DNA of 64,000 bases from CAWCKS01 sp963763485 (GCA_963763485.1 CAVXOW010000001.1:1-64000); one strand, 5' to 3'. Shown: positions 8,374 through 16,890, numbered from the stretch's first letter. Translations and numbers: made by a program. Notes: generated by a model from the sequence alone, not told the origin.

Positions 8374-8553
8374 TCAGGTCCCGGCATCCGGTTGGCAGCG
8401 GTAGACCTCGCCGCCGTCGATGACGTATTGCTGCAGCCTGTGGCACTTCGGGCATTTGAAAACCCGAAGGTCGAATCCCGGATTGCCCTGTTCGGTGAAA
8501 GCCGGGGTCATCACCGACCCGCACGACGTGCAGACTGGTTTGAAGTCGGACAT
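8374..8553 (-). CDS. Small zinc-ribbon protein
   Basis: 59 residues from MSDFKPVCTSCG. Two CxxC knuckles (CTSC and CPKC) with DLRVFKCPKCHRLQQYVI give a zinc-ribbon fold. Related tiny proteins are common in rhizobial genomes and unassigned. GGAG eight bases upstream supports the start at 8553 rather than the ATG nine bases earlier. Confidence 0.7.
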   Translation of the reverse strand: MSDFKPVCTSCGSVMTPAFTEQGNPGFDLRVFKCPKCHRLQQYVIDGGEVYRCQPDAGT

Positions 8554-8787
8554 AGGCGGCACTCCGGTGTGGGCGGGAGCGCAACGCTCTCAGTCACCGA
8601 TAGCGGCCACGGATGGGACGATGATGGCGCCGACATTATTCGGCTGCGCCGCGGCGGACTGTGCTGTTTTGCTCAGCAAGCGCCGGGGCGGATTGAGCCC
8701 GCCGGAACAAAGCGACCGCTCGGCCCAGTCGCCTGCACTGAGGGAGGCTGCTAGGCTAACGCGCACTGATTCACGGGAGCTGGCCGC

Positions 8788-8937
8788 ATGTCGCGCAACA
8801 ACATCCTTTATCTCGTCGTTGGCGCGCTCGCCGTCGTGGTCGCCGTGCTCGGCTATCAGCTTTATCAACGGGACAAGGAACCGAAGGGGCTCAATATCAA
8901 CGTCGGGCCCGGCGGTCTCTCGATCAAGGAAAAGTAA
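8788..8937 (+). CDS. 49-residue membrane-anchored protein
   Basis: MSRNNILYLVVGALAVVVAV, an N-terminal membrane helix, is followed by LGYQLYQRDKEPKGLNINVG and PGGLSIKEK. GGGAG precedes the ATG by eight bases. Function unknown. Confidence 0.65.
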   Translation: MSRNNILYLVVGALAVVVAVLGYQLYQRDKEPKGLNINVGPGGLSIKEK

Positions 8938-8993
8938 GCGCGGGCCGCAGCCGTGATCCCCCGCGGCAGCCCGCACTCGGCGTCAGGCGCGGC

Positions 8994-9557
8994 TTACCAG
9001 TGGACGCCGTAGCGGGCAGCGATCCGGCGGGCCTTGGCTTCGTCAGTGTCATGATGGCTCGTCGTGTGAACGACCGGCTTTGCTGATGTGACCGACGGCG
9101 TGACGGGCGCAGCGACCGGCTGGTTCACTGGAGTCACCGGCTGGCTCACCGGCTGCTGGCTCACGGCGGCGACGGGCTGCGTCGCAACCACCTGGTTTTG
9201 CGCGGGAGTTTGAACCGTTTGCACCTGCGCCGGTTGGCCTTGCGCGGGCAACGTGACGATGTTGGCAGAGGTCGCCGGCGCCGGCTGTGCCGTCGGCTGC
9301 GTCTGGATCAGCCCGTGCGACTGCAGCTGCTTCAGGACCATCTGCGCCTGCGGGTTGGTCGTCTGCAGAATTGTCGTCGCCGGCGCCGGTTGCGACGCAG
9401 CCGGTGCTGTGGGCGCGGCTTGAGTGACGACGGGCGCGGATTGCGTTTGCGGCACGGGATCGGCCGAGGCCAGGGTCAGCCCGCGCGACAGCTCGGCATG
9501 AGCGGAGGTGCTGGCGGCGGCGAGGATGGCGACGGCGATGAGGCAGATCTTGCGCAT
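8994..9557 (-). CDS. Exported Pro/Gln/Thr/Val-rich protein
   Basis: 187 residues from the ATG at 9557: signal peptide MRKICLIAVAILAAASTSAHA, then a long low-complexity tail (repeated APAT, QPAP, VVTQ, PVTPVNQP). The end, HDTDEAKARRIAARYGVHW, is better ordered and may be the functional part. Probably a periplasmic or cell-wall-spanning protein; function unknown. Confidence 0.6.
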   Translation of the reverse strand: MRKICLIAVAILAAASTSAHAELSRGLTLASADPVPQTQSAPVVTQAAPTAPAASQPAPATTILQTTNPQAQMVLKQLQSHGLIQTQPTAQPAPATSANIVTLPAQGQPAQVQTVQTPAQNQVVATQPVAAVSQQPVSQPVTPVNQPVAAPVTPSVTSAKPVVHTTSHHDTDEAKARRIAARYGVHW

Positions 9558-9679
9558 GGCGGTTTCCCTTTGTGATGGCGCAAGGCTTACCGCCAATGCG
9601 AAACGCGTTGCGTGATCGACATCACGTTTGCGTCGCGGGGAACCCCGTGGGATCATCTCAATATCGTCGAGGAGATCGC

Positions 9680-10315
9680 ATGCTCACCGTCCACCATCTG
9701 GGAAAGTCGCAATCCGAGCGGATCGTCTGGCTCTGCGAAGAGCTGGGCCTGCCCTATGAGCTCAAGACTTACGCGCGCGCACCGTTGCTGGCGCCGCCGG
9801 AGTACAAGGCGCTGCATCCGCTCGGCTCAGCGCCCGTCATCACCGACGGCGATCTCGTGCTCGCCGAGTCCGGCGCCATCGTTGAGTACATCACGGCGAA
9901 ATACGCGGACGGACGCCTGACGCTTTCCGCCGATCATCCCGACTTCGCTGATTATCTCTACTGGTTTCACTTTGCCAACGGCACGCTGCAGGCGGCGCTC
10001 GGGCGCAGCATGCTGCTTGGCCGGCTGAAACTGGCCGGCGACGATCCGGTGCTGGCGATGGCCAGGGGACGGCTGGACAACGCGTTCAACCTCGTCGAGG
10101 CGCGCACCAAGGAGGCCGACTACTTCGCCGGCAAGGAATTCACCGCGGCCGACATCATGATGGGCTTTTCGCTCACCACGATGCGCCATTTCATGCCGTA
10201 TGATTATGCGCGGCTTCCCAACCTGCGGGCGTATCTGCAGCGGATCGGCAGCCGCCCGGCCTACCAGCGGGCCATGGCGAAGGGCGATCCGGGGATGGAG
10301 CTGTTGTTGGGGTGA
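9680..10315 (+). CDS. Glutathione S-transferase family protein
   Basis: 211 residues. N-terminal thioredoxin-like domain (MLTVHHLGKSQSERIVWLCE, cis-Pro region GSAPVITDGD, ESGAIVEYI) and C-terminal helical domain (EFTAADIMMGFSL, YDYARLPNLRAYLQRI). The Ser in KSQSERI is the usual activating position. The AGGAG at 9669-9673 places the ATG at 9680. Conjugates glutathione to electrophiles; substrate unknown. Confidence 0.9.
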   Translation: MLTVHHLGKSQSERIVWLCEELGLPYELKTYARAPLLAPPEYKALHPLGSAPVITDGDLVLAESGAIVEYITAKYADGRLTLSADHPDFADYLYWFHFANGTLQAALGRSMLLGRLKLAGDDPVLAMARGRLDNAFNLVEARTKEADYFAGKEFTAADIMMGFSLTTMRHFMPYDYARLPNLRAYLQRIGSRPAYQRAMAKGDPGMELLLG

Positions 10316-10382
10316 GGGCGGCTTTGCGAACCGGCGCGAGAAAAGATAAGATTCGCCGGTCCGACCGCTGATGGAGGAAGTG

Positions 10383-10520
10383 ATGGCCAATCGCGAACAA
10401 CGCAGCAATCGTGAATCGAAGAAGCCGAAGAAGCAGAAGGTGAAGGGCGCAGCGCCCGCGCCCAGCCAGAAGAACCAGACTTGGAATCCCAACGAGGGCA
10501 AGAGCCAGCAGCAGAAATAG
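10383..10520 (+). CDS. 45-residue Lys/Gln-rich hypothetical protein
   Basis: MANREQRSNRESKKPKKQKV followed by a Pro/Ala linker and QKNQTWNPNEGKSQQQK. Preceded by GGAGGAAG. No domain; probably disordered. Stops six bases before the next gene, so likely co-transcribed with it. Confidence 0.6.
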   Translation: MANREQRSNRESKKPKKQKVKGAAPAPSQKNQTWNPNEGKSQQQK

Positions 10521-10526
10521 CCTGAC

Positions 10527-11069
10527 ATGGCTCTTCGGATTTCGCGCGCCGGCCTCGCCGCTGTGATCATGCTGCTGCCGGCATTGCCGGCGCTTGCCGA
10601 CGCGCCGCAGCAGCTGCGCAACAAGACCATCCAGGTCAACTGGACGGTCGACCAGGTCGCCCGCGGCGCCGATGGCTCGGCCAAGCCACGCAGCATTGCC
10701 GTCAACCATACCGTCTATGTCAGCTCCGCCGGCCGCGTGTTCGAGCGGTCGTCGCGCGCCAACGGGCGGGCGAGCAAGCAGTCCGAGAACGCGCCGGGCG
10801 CGGCCCAGAACGGCAGCGGCGAAGCCACGGGCCTGCGGTTTGTCGGCAACCGGCTGGTCGGCGATACCGCGTTTGCGCAGGGCGCGCGCCACTGGGAAGT
10901 GAGTTTCGACGCCGGCTTCGCAAGCTGCACGGTGACGGTGAGCTTCGGCCGCGAAGCTGGCGGCATCAAGCGCATGGGCATCAACGGCGAAATGCTGACG
11001 ATCGAGCAAATGAAGGCGACGTCGGAGAGCTGTTCGATCCGCGACGGCAATCCGTTCGCGAGCCAGTGA
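10527..11069 (+). CDS. Secreted protein of unknown function, paralogue of 6120-6650
   Basis: 180 residues. Signal peptide through LPALPALA, then DAPQQLRNKTIQVNWTVDQV. Shares with the protein at 6120-6650 the LRNKTI block, the VYVSSAGRVFERSS / IYISSLGRPFVKSR block, two cysteines (SCTV, SCSI) and the final IRDGN. Likely periplasmic or outer-surface; no known domain recognised. Confidence 0.78.
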   Translation: MALRISRAGLAAVIMLLPALPALADAPQQLRNKTIQVNWTVDQVARGADGSAKPRSIAVNHTVYVSSAGRVFERSSRANGRASKQSENAPGAAQNGSGEATGLRFVGNRLVGDTAFAQGARHWEVSFDAGFASCTVTVSFGREAGGIKRMGINGEMLTIEQMKATSESCSIRDGNPFASQ

Positions 11070-11179
11070 CGGAACGATGATCCTGATTTGACCCCGGCTC
11101 CTTCCGCTCGCGGGAATTCTGACTCTGGCCGCGATTTTCTTGCTGTAATGTCGCCGACAGCTCTGGCAAGGATCGAACA

Positions 11180-11401
11180 ATGAACGCTCAGAAGACCGCC
11201 GTCGCCGTCGTTCTCGCCGCCTGCGTTGTGTCGCCCGTCGCACCGGCCGGCGCACGCGGCGGCGGGCCCGCAAACATCATCAATTCAGAAGGCTATCAGC
11301 GCGCACTTCGCGACGAGCGCAAACAATACCAGCAGGCAGAGCCGCAAGCGCTGACGCCCGCCAGCACGCCGACGCATCATCATCGCAAGCACCATCACTA
11401 G
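11180..11401 (+). CDS. Small exported protein with a histidine tail
   Basis: 73 residues. Signal peptide (AVAVVLAACVVSPVAPAGA), then GGGPANIINSEGYQRALRDE and a C-terminal HHHRKHHH. The tail suggests metal binding. A ribosome binding site (AAGGA) lies ten bases upstream. Function unknown. Confidence 0.65.
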   Translation: MNAQKTAVAVVLAACVVSPVAPAGARGGGPANIINSEGYQRALRDERKQYQQAEPQALTPASTPTHHHRKHHH

Positions 11402-11536
11402 GTCATCGCGCACCAGGTTACCGCGCTGCCCGGCCGGTCATTGTTGTGTGACCATCCCCACGGTCGCAGCGAGCCGGCTGGCGCATAAGACATCCCATTG
11501 GAGTGGCGATGGGCCGCTCATCTCGGGAGAAAATCC

Positions 11537-11791
11537 ATGCGTGCAAAATCCTTACGTGCCGTCTTGCGGGCAACCTTGGCGTTGGTCGTTGTCGCCGGCT
11601 CGCTGAGCCTTTTCAACGTGCAGCCCGCCAGCGCCCTCGACGGCGCACAATTCATGTGCGGCGTGAACGCACAGAAAGCGTACAACGACAGCAAGGGCGG
11701 CGATCGCGCCGCTCCGTATAATGCCCTTCAGAGTGAGCTGGCGCGCTGCCGCCGCCTCACCAGCACCGAGCACCCGAAGGCGGGCTTCTGA
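11537..11791 (+). CDS. Small exported cysteine-containing protein
   Basis: 84 residues. Signal peptide MRAKSLRAVLRATLALVVVA to ALA/PASA, mature part LDGAQFMCGVNAQKAYND, with two cysteines (FMCGV and LARCRRL). GGGAG at about 11525-11529 supports the ATG at 11537. Ends shortly before a strong terminator. Confidence 0.65.
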   Translation: MRAKSLRAVLRATLALVVVAGSLSLFNVQPASALDGAQFMCGVNAQKAYNDSKGGDRAAPYNALQSELARCRRLTSTEHPKAGF

Positions 11792-11816
11792 TCTTCCCGT
11801 TCCGGCGTACCAGCAG

Positions 11817-11846
11817 AAAGCCCGTCGGCGCGAACCGGCGGGCTTT
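11817..11846 (+). terminator. Rho-independent terminator
   Basis: Twelve-base stem (AAAGCCCGTCGG with one T-G wobble) and six-base loop followed by a T5 run and TTTT, just after the gene ending at 11791. Confidence 0.88.
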
Positions 11847-11942
11847 TTGTTTTACCGCGGCGGGTGGTGCCGCCTGGGTCGGGCGTGCGGTCGGCTTTGA
11901 CATCGACGATTCGCCGCGCTTCGTGGTCGACGGCCGGCGCGG

Positions 11943-12122
11943 TCAGGCCTTGCGCCATTTTCCGGTCTTGATGTCGAATTTGACCGTCCCTTCATCGCGC
12001 ATCTTCAGCAATAGCTGCTGGCACTCTTCATCATTGTGGATGTTGGCGCGCTGCTTCACAGAGAACAGCGTGAGCGGCTTCTCGGTGAGGGCGCGCAGGA
12101 TGGCGTCGCGGTCAGCTTTCAT
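11943..12122 (-). CDS. Small hypothetical protein, possible winged-helix fold
   Basis: 59 residues: MKADRDAILRALTEKPLTLF, SVKQRANIHNDEECQQLLLK and MRDEGTVKFDIKTGKWRKA. The helix-helix-strand pattern with a terminal beta-hairpin resembles a minimal winged helix (inference). GGGAG four bases upstream supports the start. The ORF is short but has strong coding bias. Confidence 0.6.
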   Translation of the reverse strand: MKADRDAILRALTEKPLTLFSVKQRANIHNDEECQQLLLKMRDEGTVKFDIKTGKWRKA

Positions 12123-12252
12123 GGCTCCCTGTTAGCGCCTTTGGCGGATGAGCGAAAGCGACTTAGTCCGCCGCGCTTTAGCCGACGCCCCACCCCCACA
12201 TGGCGAAGCTTTTTGCCCGAACGCGGCAAGCACCATCACCGGGACAAGCGCC

Positions 12253-13218
12253 CTACCCGCCCGTGGGCCACGGCACCTTGGCGGTTTCCCGGGCCAGCAA
12301 GAACGGATAGGCCGTGTGGGCCTGCCGGGTCTGACGCCACAGTGCATCTTGCGTTGCCGCCGCACCGGCTGTACTGGCGCGATGCCTGACTGTCGGATGC
12401 GCGCCCTTGATACGGCTGGCCTGCGCAAGGTCAGCGGCGGCGCGCTCGAACCGGCTGGTGACGGAAAACGCGGCGGCGCGATCACGATAGGCCTGTTCGA
12501 AGCCCGGGTCGAGCCGGAGCGCCGCATCGAAGTTGGCGATCGCGCGCTCGAAATCGCCGAAACGGTAGGCGAGCATGCCTCGCGCGCGAAAGAATCTGGC
12601 ATCGCGCCGCGCACGGTCCGGGACCGGCTCGAGGGCCGCCGCGGCGTCCGGCATCGCGGTTTCGTTGACGGCTTCCTTGTCGACTCCCTTGTCAATTTCC
12701 CTGGTGGCTTCGGTGGCGGCTTGCCTGGTCATTTCGTTGGGCCCCGGGGGGACCGCCGCCTCGGCGGTCACCTCGCGCAATGCGGCCAGCACCGGGCCAA
12801 TCGTGAGGTCGGACTGGCCGCGGCCGGTGGTCTGACCCTGCGACGTCGACGCGACCGCGACCGGCGCCTCGGCAAGATACGCCGACAGCGCGTAGCCACC
12901 GAACAAGGCGGTCGCGACCACGGCCGCGGTGACCACGCCGGAGACGATCTTGGCAAGGATGCTGTGGAGGATCGGGGGCGGCGCAACCTCCTGCATCCGC
13001 CGTTCGAAGGCCACCACGTGATCGTAGGCCGCGCGCAATTCGTCGTCGCTCAGGATTTCATGGGCGCGGACGATCTGCCGGAAACGCCAAGGCGCATCCG
13101 AATCGTCGGGGCAGACGTCGGGATGACTAGCCTTGGCCGCCTTGCGGAAAGCCTCTTTGAGGCGCTCCTTGTCGGCGTTCGGATCGGCATCAAGCAGATC
13201 GTAAAGCGTGAACATCAT
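12253..13218 (-). CDS. Membrane-anchored J-domain protein with TPR
   Basis: 321 residues from the tandem ATGATG at 13218. A J-domain covers residues 1-70 with the invariant HPD at 32-34, so it should stimulate a DnaK ATPase. A membrane helix follows (ILAKIVSGVVTAAVVATALF), then an Ala/Pro/Thr-rich linker and a TPR-like segment (RFFRARGMLAYRFGDFERAI, NFDAALRLDPGFEQAYRDRA). The layout fits a co-chaperone tethered to the membrane with its other half outside the cytosol. Longer upstream frame lacks a start of better quality. Confidence 0.8.
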   Translation of the reverse strand: MMFTLYDLLDADPNADKERLKEAFRKAAKASHPDVCPDDSDAPWRFRQIVRAHEILSDDELRAAYDHVVAFERRMQEVAPPPILHSILAKIVSGVVTAAVVATALFGGYALSAYLAEAPVAVASTSQGQTTGRGQSDLTIGPVLAALREVTAEAAVPPGPNEMTRQAATEATREIDKGVDKEAVNETAMPDAAAALEPVPDRARRDARFFRARGMLAYRFGDFERAIANFDAALRLDPGFEQAYRDRAAAFSVTSRFERAAADLAQASRIKGAHPTVRHRASTAGAAATQDALWRQTRQAHTAYPFLLARETAKVPWPTGG

Positions 13219-13450
13219 CGCTAAGCAACGCAACGCTACGCTACAAAAGCTCCTCCCGGAGAAATCCAGCCGGATTGAGCCCCACACACGCCTGTCAGAT
13301 AGCGGTCAGCTGTGGCCCGATATGGTCAAAAAAACGGCCAAGCGTGGGCGGCCGTGTTCGCGGCGCGGCCCCAGAACCCCCGCGCGGCGGCATTTTTGGG
13401 CGAATGGCGGGGCTTTGCTGGGGCGAAGGGCCCGTCTTTATGGGCATTTT

Positions 13451-13561
13451 CGCGAAGGGCGCAGGCGCCAAGCGCGCTTTTGGCTTGCGCGAATGGCCTG
13501 ACGGCCAAGCGCGTCTTTTGGCTCGCGCGAATGGCCTGACGGCCAAGCGCGCTGCGCGCTA
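13451..13561. repeat. Three tandem copies of a 37-38 bp palindromic repeat (array 1)
   Basis: Units at about 13451, 13488 and 13526 share the core CGCGAATGGCCTGACGGCCA plus AGCGCG; each core can fold as a hairpin. The last unit reaches the CTA that is the stop codon of the minus-strand gene at 13559-13924. A second array of the same element is at 21983-22090. Confidence 0.85.
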
Positions 13562-13924
13562 CATCCCCGGGATCGGCATGATCGGCATCACCTCGACGCT
13601 CTCGCCGGGGAAGATGGCGAAGTGCGGATGGTTCCTGAACAGCGCGGCGGCCGCCTCATGTGACTCCGCCCGGACCACCGTGAACCCGCTCAACGCGTTG
13701 CTGATGTCCGAGATGCCGTTCGACGAGATCTGCTTGGTCTTGCCGAGCGGCCCGCCCATCTCGACGATCGCGGCTTGATGCTGTTGCGCCCAGGCGTGCC
13801 AGGCCGCCATGCCCTGCTGCTCCTTCTTCTTCCGTTCGGCCTCGGGCAACGCGTGCCAGGCCTTGAATTTCTCGCCGGTCATGCTGCCGGTGAAAACGGC
13901 GAGGAATGTTTTGGTTTCGCTCAT
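13559..13924 (-). CDS. YCII-related (YciI-like) protein
   Basis: 121 residues: MSETKTFLAVFTGSMTGEKF, EMGGPLGKTKQI, and FTVVRAESHEAAAALFRNHP ending EVMPIMPIPGM. This ferredoxin-like fold family is often encoded with regulators; the divergently transcribed marR-type gene next door is a likely partner. AAGGA upstream supports the ATG at 13924. The stop codon is part of a repeat unit. Biochemical role unknown. Confidence 0.82.
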   Translation of the reverse strand: MSETKTFLAVFTGSMTGEKFKAWHALPEAERKKKEQQGMAAWHAWAQQHQAAIVEMGGPLGKTKQISSNGISDISNALSGFTVVRAESHEAAAALFRNHPHFAIFPGESVEVMPIMPIPGM

Positions 13925-14065
13925 GGCACTGGTCCTTCCCAAATGATTTTCTGTCGTGCGCGGCCCGCCGGTCAGGCCTGCCGCCCGGAGAAAGCGTCCG
14001 GCACCGCTTGCTCCGGGTGAGCGGTGGCGCCCTCCGCGTGGCGAAGCCATTGACTTTTCAATTAG

Positions 14066-14077
14066 GTTGATATCAAC
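14066..14077. promoter_or_regulatory. Operator-like perfect palindrome between YCII and MarR genes
   Basis: GTTGATATCAAC, a 12-bp perfect dyad, sits ten bases before the MarR ATG and just downstream of a TTGACT (14050-14055). MarR proteins commonly bind such dyads in the divergent promoter region to control themselves and their neighbour. Confidence 0.55.
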
Positions 14078-14087
14078 ATTTTTCACC

Positions 14088-14534
14088 ATGTCAACGCACG
14101 ATGATTTGACGCTCGCCGTCACCCACGAAGTGCGCGACCGCTGCCTATGCCTCGCCGCCCAGCGTGCCGCTCGCGCGCTGGCGCGCCGGTTCGACGACGC
14201 GTTCAGGGCCATCGGGCTGACCAGCGGGCAGTTCTCGCTGCTGATGTCGCTGAACCGCCGGGAGGCGCCGAGGATCAGCGAGCTCGCCACGCTGCTCGCC
14301 ATGGACCGCACCACGATCACGGCGAACGTGAAGCCGCTGGCGCGGCGGCGACTGTTGAAGCTCGCCGTCGACAAGGACGATCGGCGCGGCCGCCGGTTGC
14401 ACCTGACCGACGCGGGACGTGATCTGCTGATCACGGCGATTGCGATCTGGCGCAAGGAGAACCGCGGCCTCGAGCGGTCGCTCCGCAACCGTGGCGCGAC
14501 GCGGCTCAGGACGGAGCTGAGAGCACTCGGTTAA
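14088..14534 (+). CDS. MarR-family transcriptional regulator
   Basis: 148 residues. Winged helix-turn-helix: LTSGQFSLLMSLNRREAPRI, ELATLLAMDRTTITANVKPL (recognition helix) and a wing with DKDDRRGRRLHLTDAGRDLL. Dimerising helices at both ends. It faces the YCII gene across a 163-bp region holding a perfect dyad, so it probably regulates both. Confidence 0.9.
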   Translation: MSTHDDLTLAVTHEVRDRCLCLAAQRAARALARRFDDAFRAIGLTSGQFSLLMSLNRREAPRISELATLLAMDRTTITANVKPLARRRLLKLAVDKDDRRGRRLHLTDAGRDLLITAIAIWRKENRGLERSLRNRGATRLRTELRALG

Positions 14535-14736
14535 CGTCGCCGCATTTACTCAAACTGCTGTGGCTGCCGAAACTGAGTTACTGCGGCAAATTGCGTCGCC
14601 TCGCTTCACGCAATGATATCTCGCAATGGTCATGCATGGCGTGATAATGTCTGCATGGGGCACCGAGGGATGCCGCGGGCATCGATGGCTGAGCAACAAA
14701 CCAGCGCTCCCGCCCGCTTCACGTAAGGAGCATTGT

Positions 14737-14913
14737 GTGCCAAACGATCGGCCGATATCAGAATCCGAAAAAGTCGAGCGCCGCGCCACCGAGCGCGACC
14801 TGATCGCCCAGCTTTCGCCCAACAAGAACACACAGCAGAAAAACGAAAAGCGGGCGCGGCGGCTGCGTGAGAAGCTGCAACAAATCAAGCAGCGCCGTCC
14901 CGGCGACGTCTAG
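14737..14913 (+). CDS. Small charged hypothetical protein
   Basis: 58 residues from GTG 14737, with AAGGAG six bases upstream. PNDRPISESEKVERRATERD then LIAQLSPNKNTQQKNEKRAR and RLREKLQQIKQRRPGDV: almost entirely charged, probably helical. No family recognised. Confidence 0.55.
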   Translation: MPNDRPISESEKVERRATERDLIAQLSPNKNTQQKNEKRARRLREKLQQIKQRRPGDV

Positions 14914-14927
14914 GCGCCGCACCCTCT

Positions 14928-15404
14928 CTAAGATGGAAGCATACAGCCCGGCACCGATCCCCCGCTGCGCCCTCTCCTGACGTCGACCCGGTAGCTGTCC
15001 CGAAGCTCGGGCATGCGGGGCGCGCTGACATGCACGGAGAAGACATCCCGGCCCGTGAAGCACCGGTCGGAGATGTAGTGCAACTCGACAACGTCGATGG
15101 TCTTGCCGGCGCAGTCGCCGATACTGCCGCCGCGAACGTCGGCCGCACCCAGAACGTAACGACCCATTCGCTGTTCGAGCTTGCCATGCGACGGCATGGC
15201 TGTGATCTCGACCGTGGTCGGATTGAAGCTGCAATCTGCGTTCCAGCTGAAATAGCGGCGAACGCGGATATCCTCGCCGCCGTGCGCACTCCGGAACGCC
15301 TCGCCGGCAACGGCCGGGAGCAACGGCAGGCTCGCGAGGGCGATGACGCCCCACAGCAGCCGGCGGCGGCCTGGCGCAAGCAGCCGAGATGAGGATCCGT
15401 CCAT
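14928..15404 (-). CDS. Exported hypothetical protein
   Basis: 158 residues. N-terminal signal/anchor RRRLLWGVIALASLPLLPAVA-type sequence, then RYFSWNADCSFNPTTVEITA, YVLGAADVRGGSIGDCAGKT and HYISDRCFTGRDVFSVHVSA. Four cysteines in the mature part suggest disulfides in the periplasm. The beta-rich sequence resembles small cell-surface Ig-like domains (inference). Function unknown. Confidence 0.6.
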   Translation of the reverse strand: MDGSSSRLLAPGRRRLLWGVIALASLPLLPAVAGEAFRSAHGGEDIRVRRYFSWNADCSFNPTTVEITAMPSHGKLEQRMGRYVLGAADVRGGSIGDCAGKTIDVVELHYISDRCFTGRDVFSVHVSAPRMPELRDSYRVDVRRGRSGGSVPGCMLPS

Positions 15405-15543
15405 TGTCGCCCTCGTCGTTTCTCAGCTCATAATTGCCCTTAGCGGCGTTCAAGTCATGCGCAAGATGCATCTCGTGGCGAATAAGATGGAGATTTCGTC
15501 GGAGCGCGATTAGCTTGGTTTGGTTCGGACCAGAGGATTATCC

Positions 15544-15819
15544 ATGAAGCTCGCTTGTTGCATCGCCGTCCTGATCGCGTTGGCGCCATGCGCCGCGCTG
15601 GCCGCACCCAAGGCGGCCGCGCCGAAAGAAACCGCGGCAAAAGAGAAGGACTGCTCGACCATCAAGAGCATCACGGTGCGGCAGGCCTGCCTCGACCGCC
15701 TGGCCGCGGAGAATCCCGGACAGACAGAGCAGGACAACATGGGCGATGCGGTCGAGAAGATGAAACGCGAAGATGATCTGCTGGCGAAGAAGCTGAAGAG
15801 CATTTGCCGGGGGTGCTGA
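15544..15819 (+). CDS. Small exported protein, Ala/Lys-rich
   Basis: 91 residues. Signal peptide MKLACCIAVLIALAPCAALA, a Lys/Ala/Glu linker, then DCSTIKSITVRQACLDRLAA and a charged helix ending KSICRGC. Conserved-looking cysteines may pair. Function unknown. Confidence 0.6.
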   Translation: MKLACCIAVLIALAPCAALAAPKAAAPKETAAKEKDCSTIKSITVRQACLDRLAAENPGQTEQDNMGDAVEKMKREDDLLAKKLKSICRGC

Positions 15820-16100
15820 GCGGTTCGTCATTGCCGCGGGCCGTCGCGCCGAAGCAATTCAGTCTGCGCGCTCGTTCCGGATTGCTCCGCGGAGTTTATC
15901 ATCGGGCCTGCCTCCGGCTGGACCCGTTGGCTCACACTGACGGATACATGGATTCCGCTCAAATCAATATCAGGTCCTCGACGTTTTGTTCAGGATGATC
16001 GGGCCTCGACGCCTGCAGCGGCAAGCCGGCTCTGGATTGCTCGCGACGGCCGGAGCATGATTGCGCCGGTGAAGGACGGGCTTGCGCTGAAGGAGGCCTC

Positions 16101-16862
16101 ATGTGCGAGAAATGTTGTTCGCCATCTGACATGGCCGCATACCACGCGTCGCCATCTCTCTCGAGGCGCGCGATGCTCGGGCTTGCTGTCGCGTCGTCAA
16201 CCACTCTGGCGCTCGGCGGCGCCGCCTGGGCGAAGGACACCGCGAAAGCCAAGGCGCCGCCAAAGCCGCAGAACGTGCTGACGCCAGAGGCGTCGCTGGC
16301 GCGGCTGATGGCCGGCAACGCGCGCTATGTCGGCGGCATCTCCAAGCGCCACGATTTTGCCCACGAGCGCGAGGCGCTGGCCGGCGGGCAAAACCCGTTC
16401 GCCGCCGTGCTCGGCTGCGCCGATAGCCGCATCGCGCCGGAGTACGCCTTCGACACCGCGCGCGGCGATCTCTTCGTCTGCCGGGTGGCAGGCAATTTCG
16501 CCAGCGATGAAAGCATCGCGAGCCTTGAATACGCGGTCGCTGTTCTCAACACGCCGCTGATCCTGGTGCTCGGGCACGACGCCTGCGGCGCGGTCGACGC
16601 GACCATCAAGTCGCTGAAGGACGGCACGACGCTCCCGGGACACCTGCCGTCACTGGTCGCGGCTTTGTCGCCGGCGGTGAAAGCCTCGGCGCAGCAGCAG
16701 GGCAACGCGCTCGACAACGCCATCAAGCAGAACGTGATCGACAATGTCGCGAAGCTGAAGGCGGCGACCCCGATTCTCGCCGCCGCCGTCGAGCAGACCA
16801 AGCTGAAGGTGGTCGGCGGCATCTATCGCCTGCGCGACGGCCGGGTCGATATGGTGGGGTGA
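16101..16862 (+). CDS. Exported beta-class carbonic anhydrase
   Basis: 253 residues. Zinc and catalytic residues of beta-carbonic anhydrase are present: C106-x-D108-S-R110 and H159-x2-C162 (GHDACGAV). It would interconvert CO2 and bicarbonate. The N-terminus carries SRRAMLGLAVASSTTLALGG ending AWA, a twin-arginine-like export signal, so the enzyme probably acts in the periplasm after folding. The first residues (MCEKCCSPSD) contain a Cys cluster ahead of the signal. GGAGG lies eight bases upstream of the ATG. Confidence 0.88.
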   Translation: MCEKCCSPSDMAAYHASPSLSRRAMLGLAVASSTTLALGGAAWAKDTAKAKAPPKPQNVLTPEASLARLMAGNARYVGGISKRHDFAHEREALAGGQNPFAAVLGCADSRIAPEYAFDTARGDLFVCRVAGNFASDESIASLEYAVAVLNTPLILVLGHDACGAVDATIKSLKDGTTLPGHLPSLVAALSPAVKASAQQQGNALDNAIKQNVIDNVAKLKAATPILAAAVEQTKLKVVGGIYRLRDGRVDMVG

Positions 16863-16890
16863 GTTCCAGCACGTCGATTTCCTTCTGCTT

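Noticed and set aside
13451..13561. CRISPR array
   Set aside because: Copies are directly adjacent palindromic units of 37-38 bp with no unique 30-bp spacers, and no cas genes are present.
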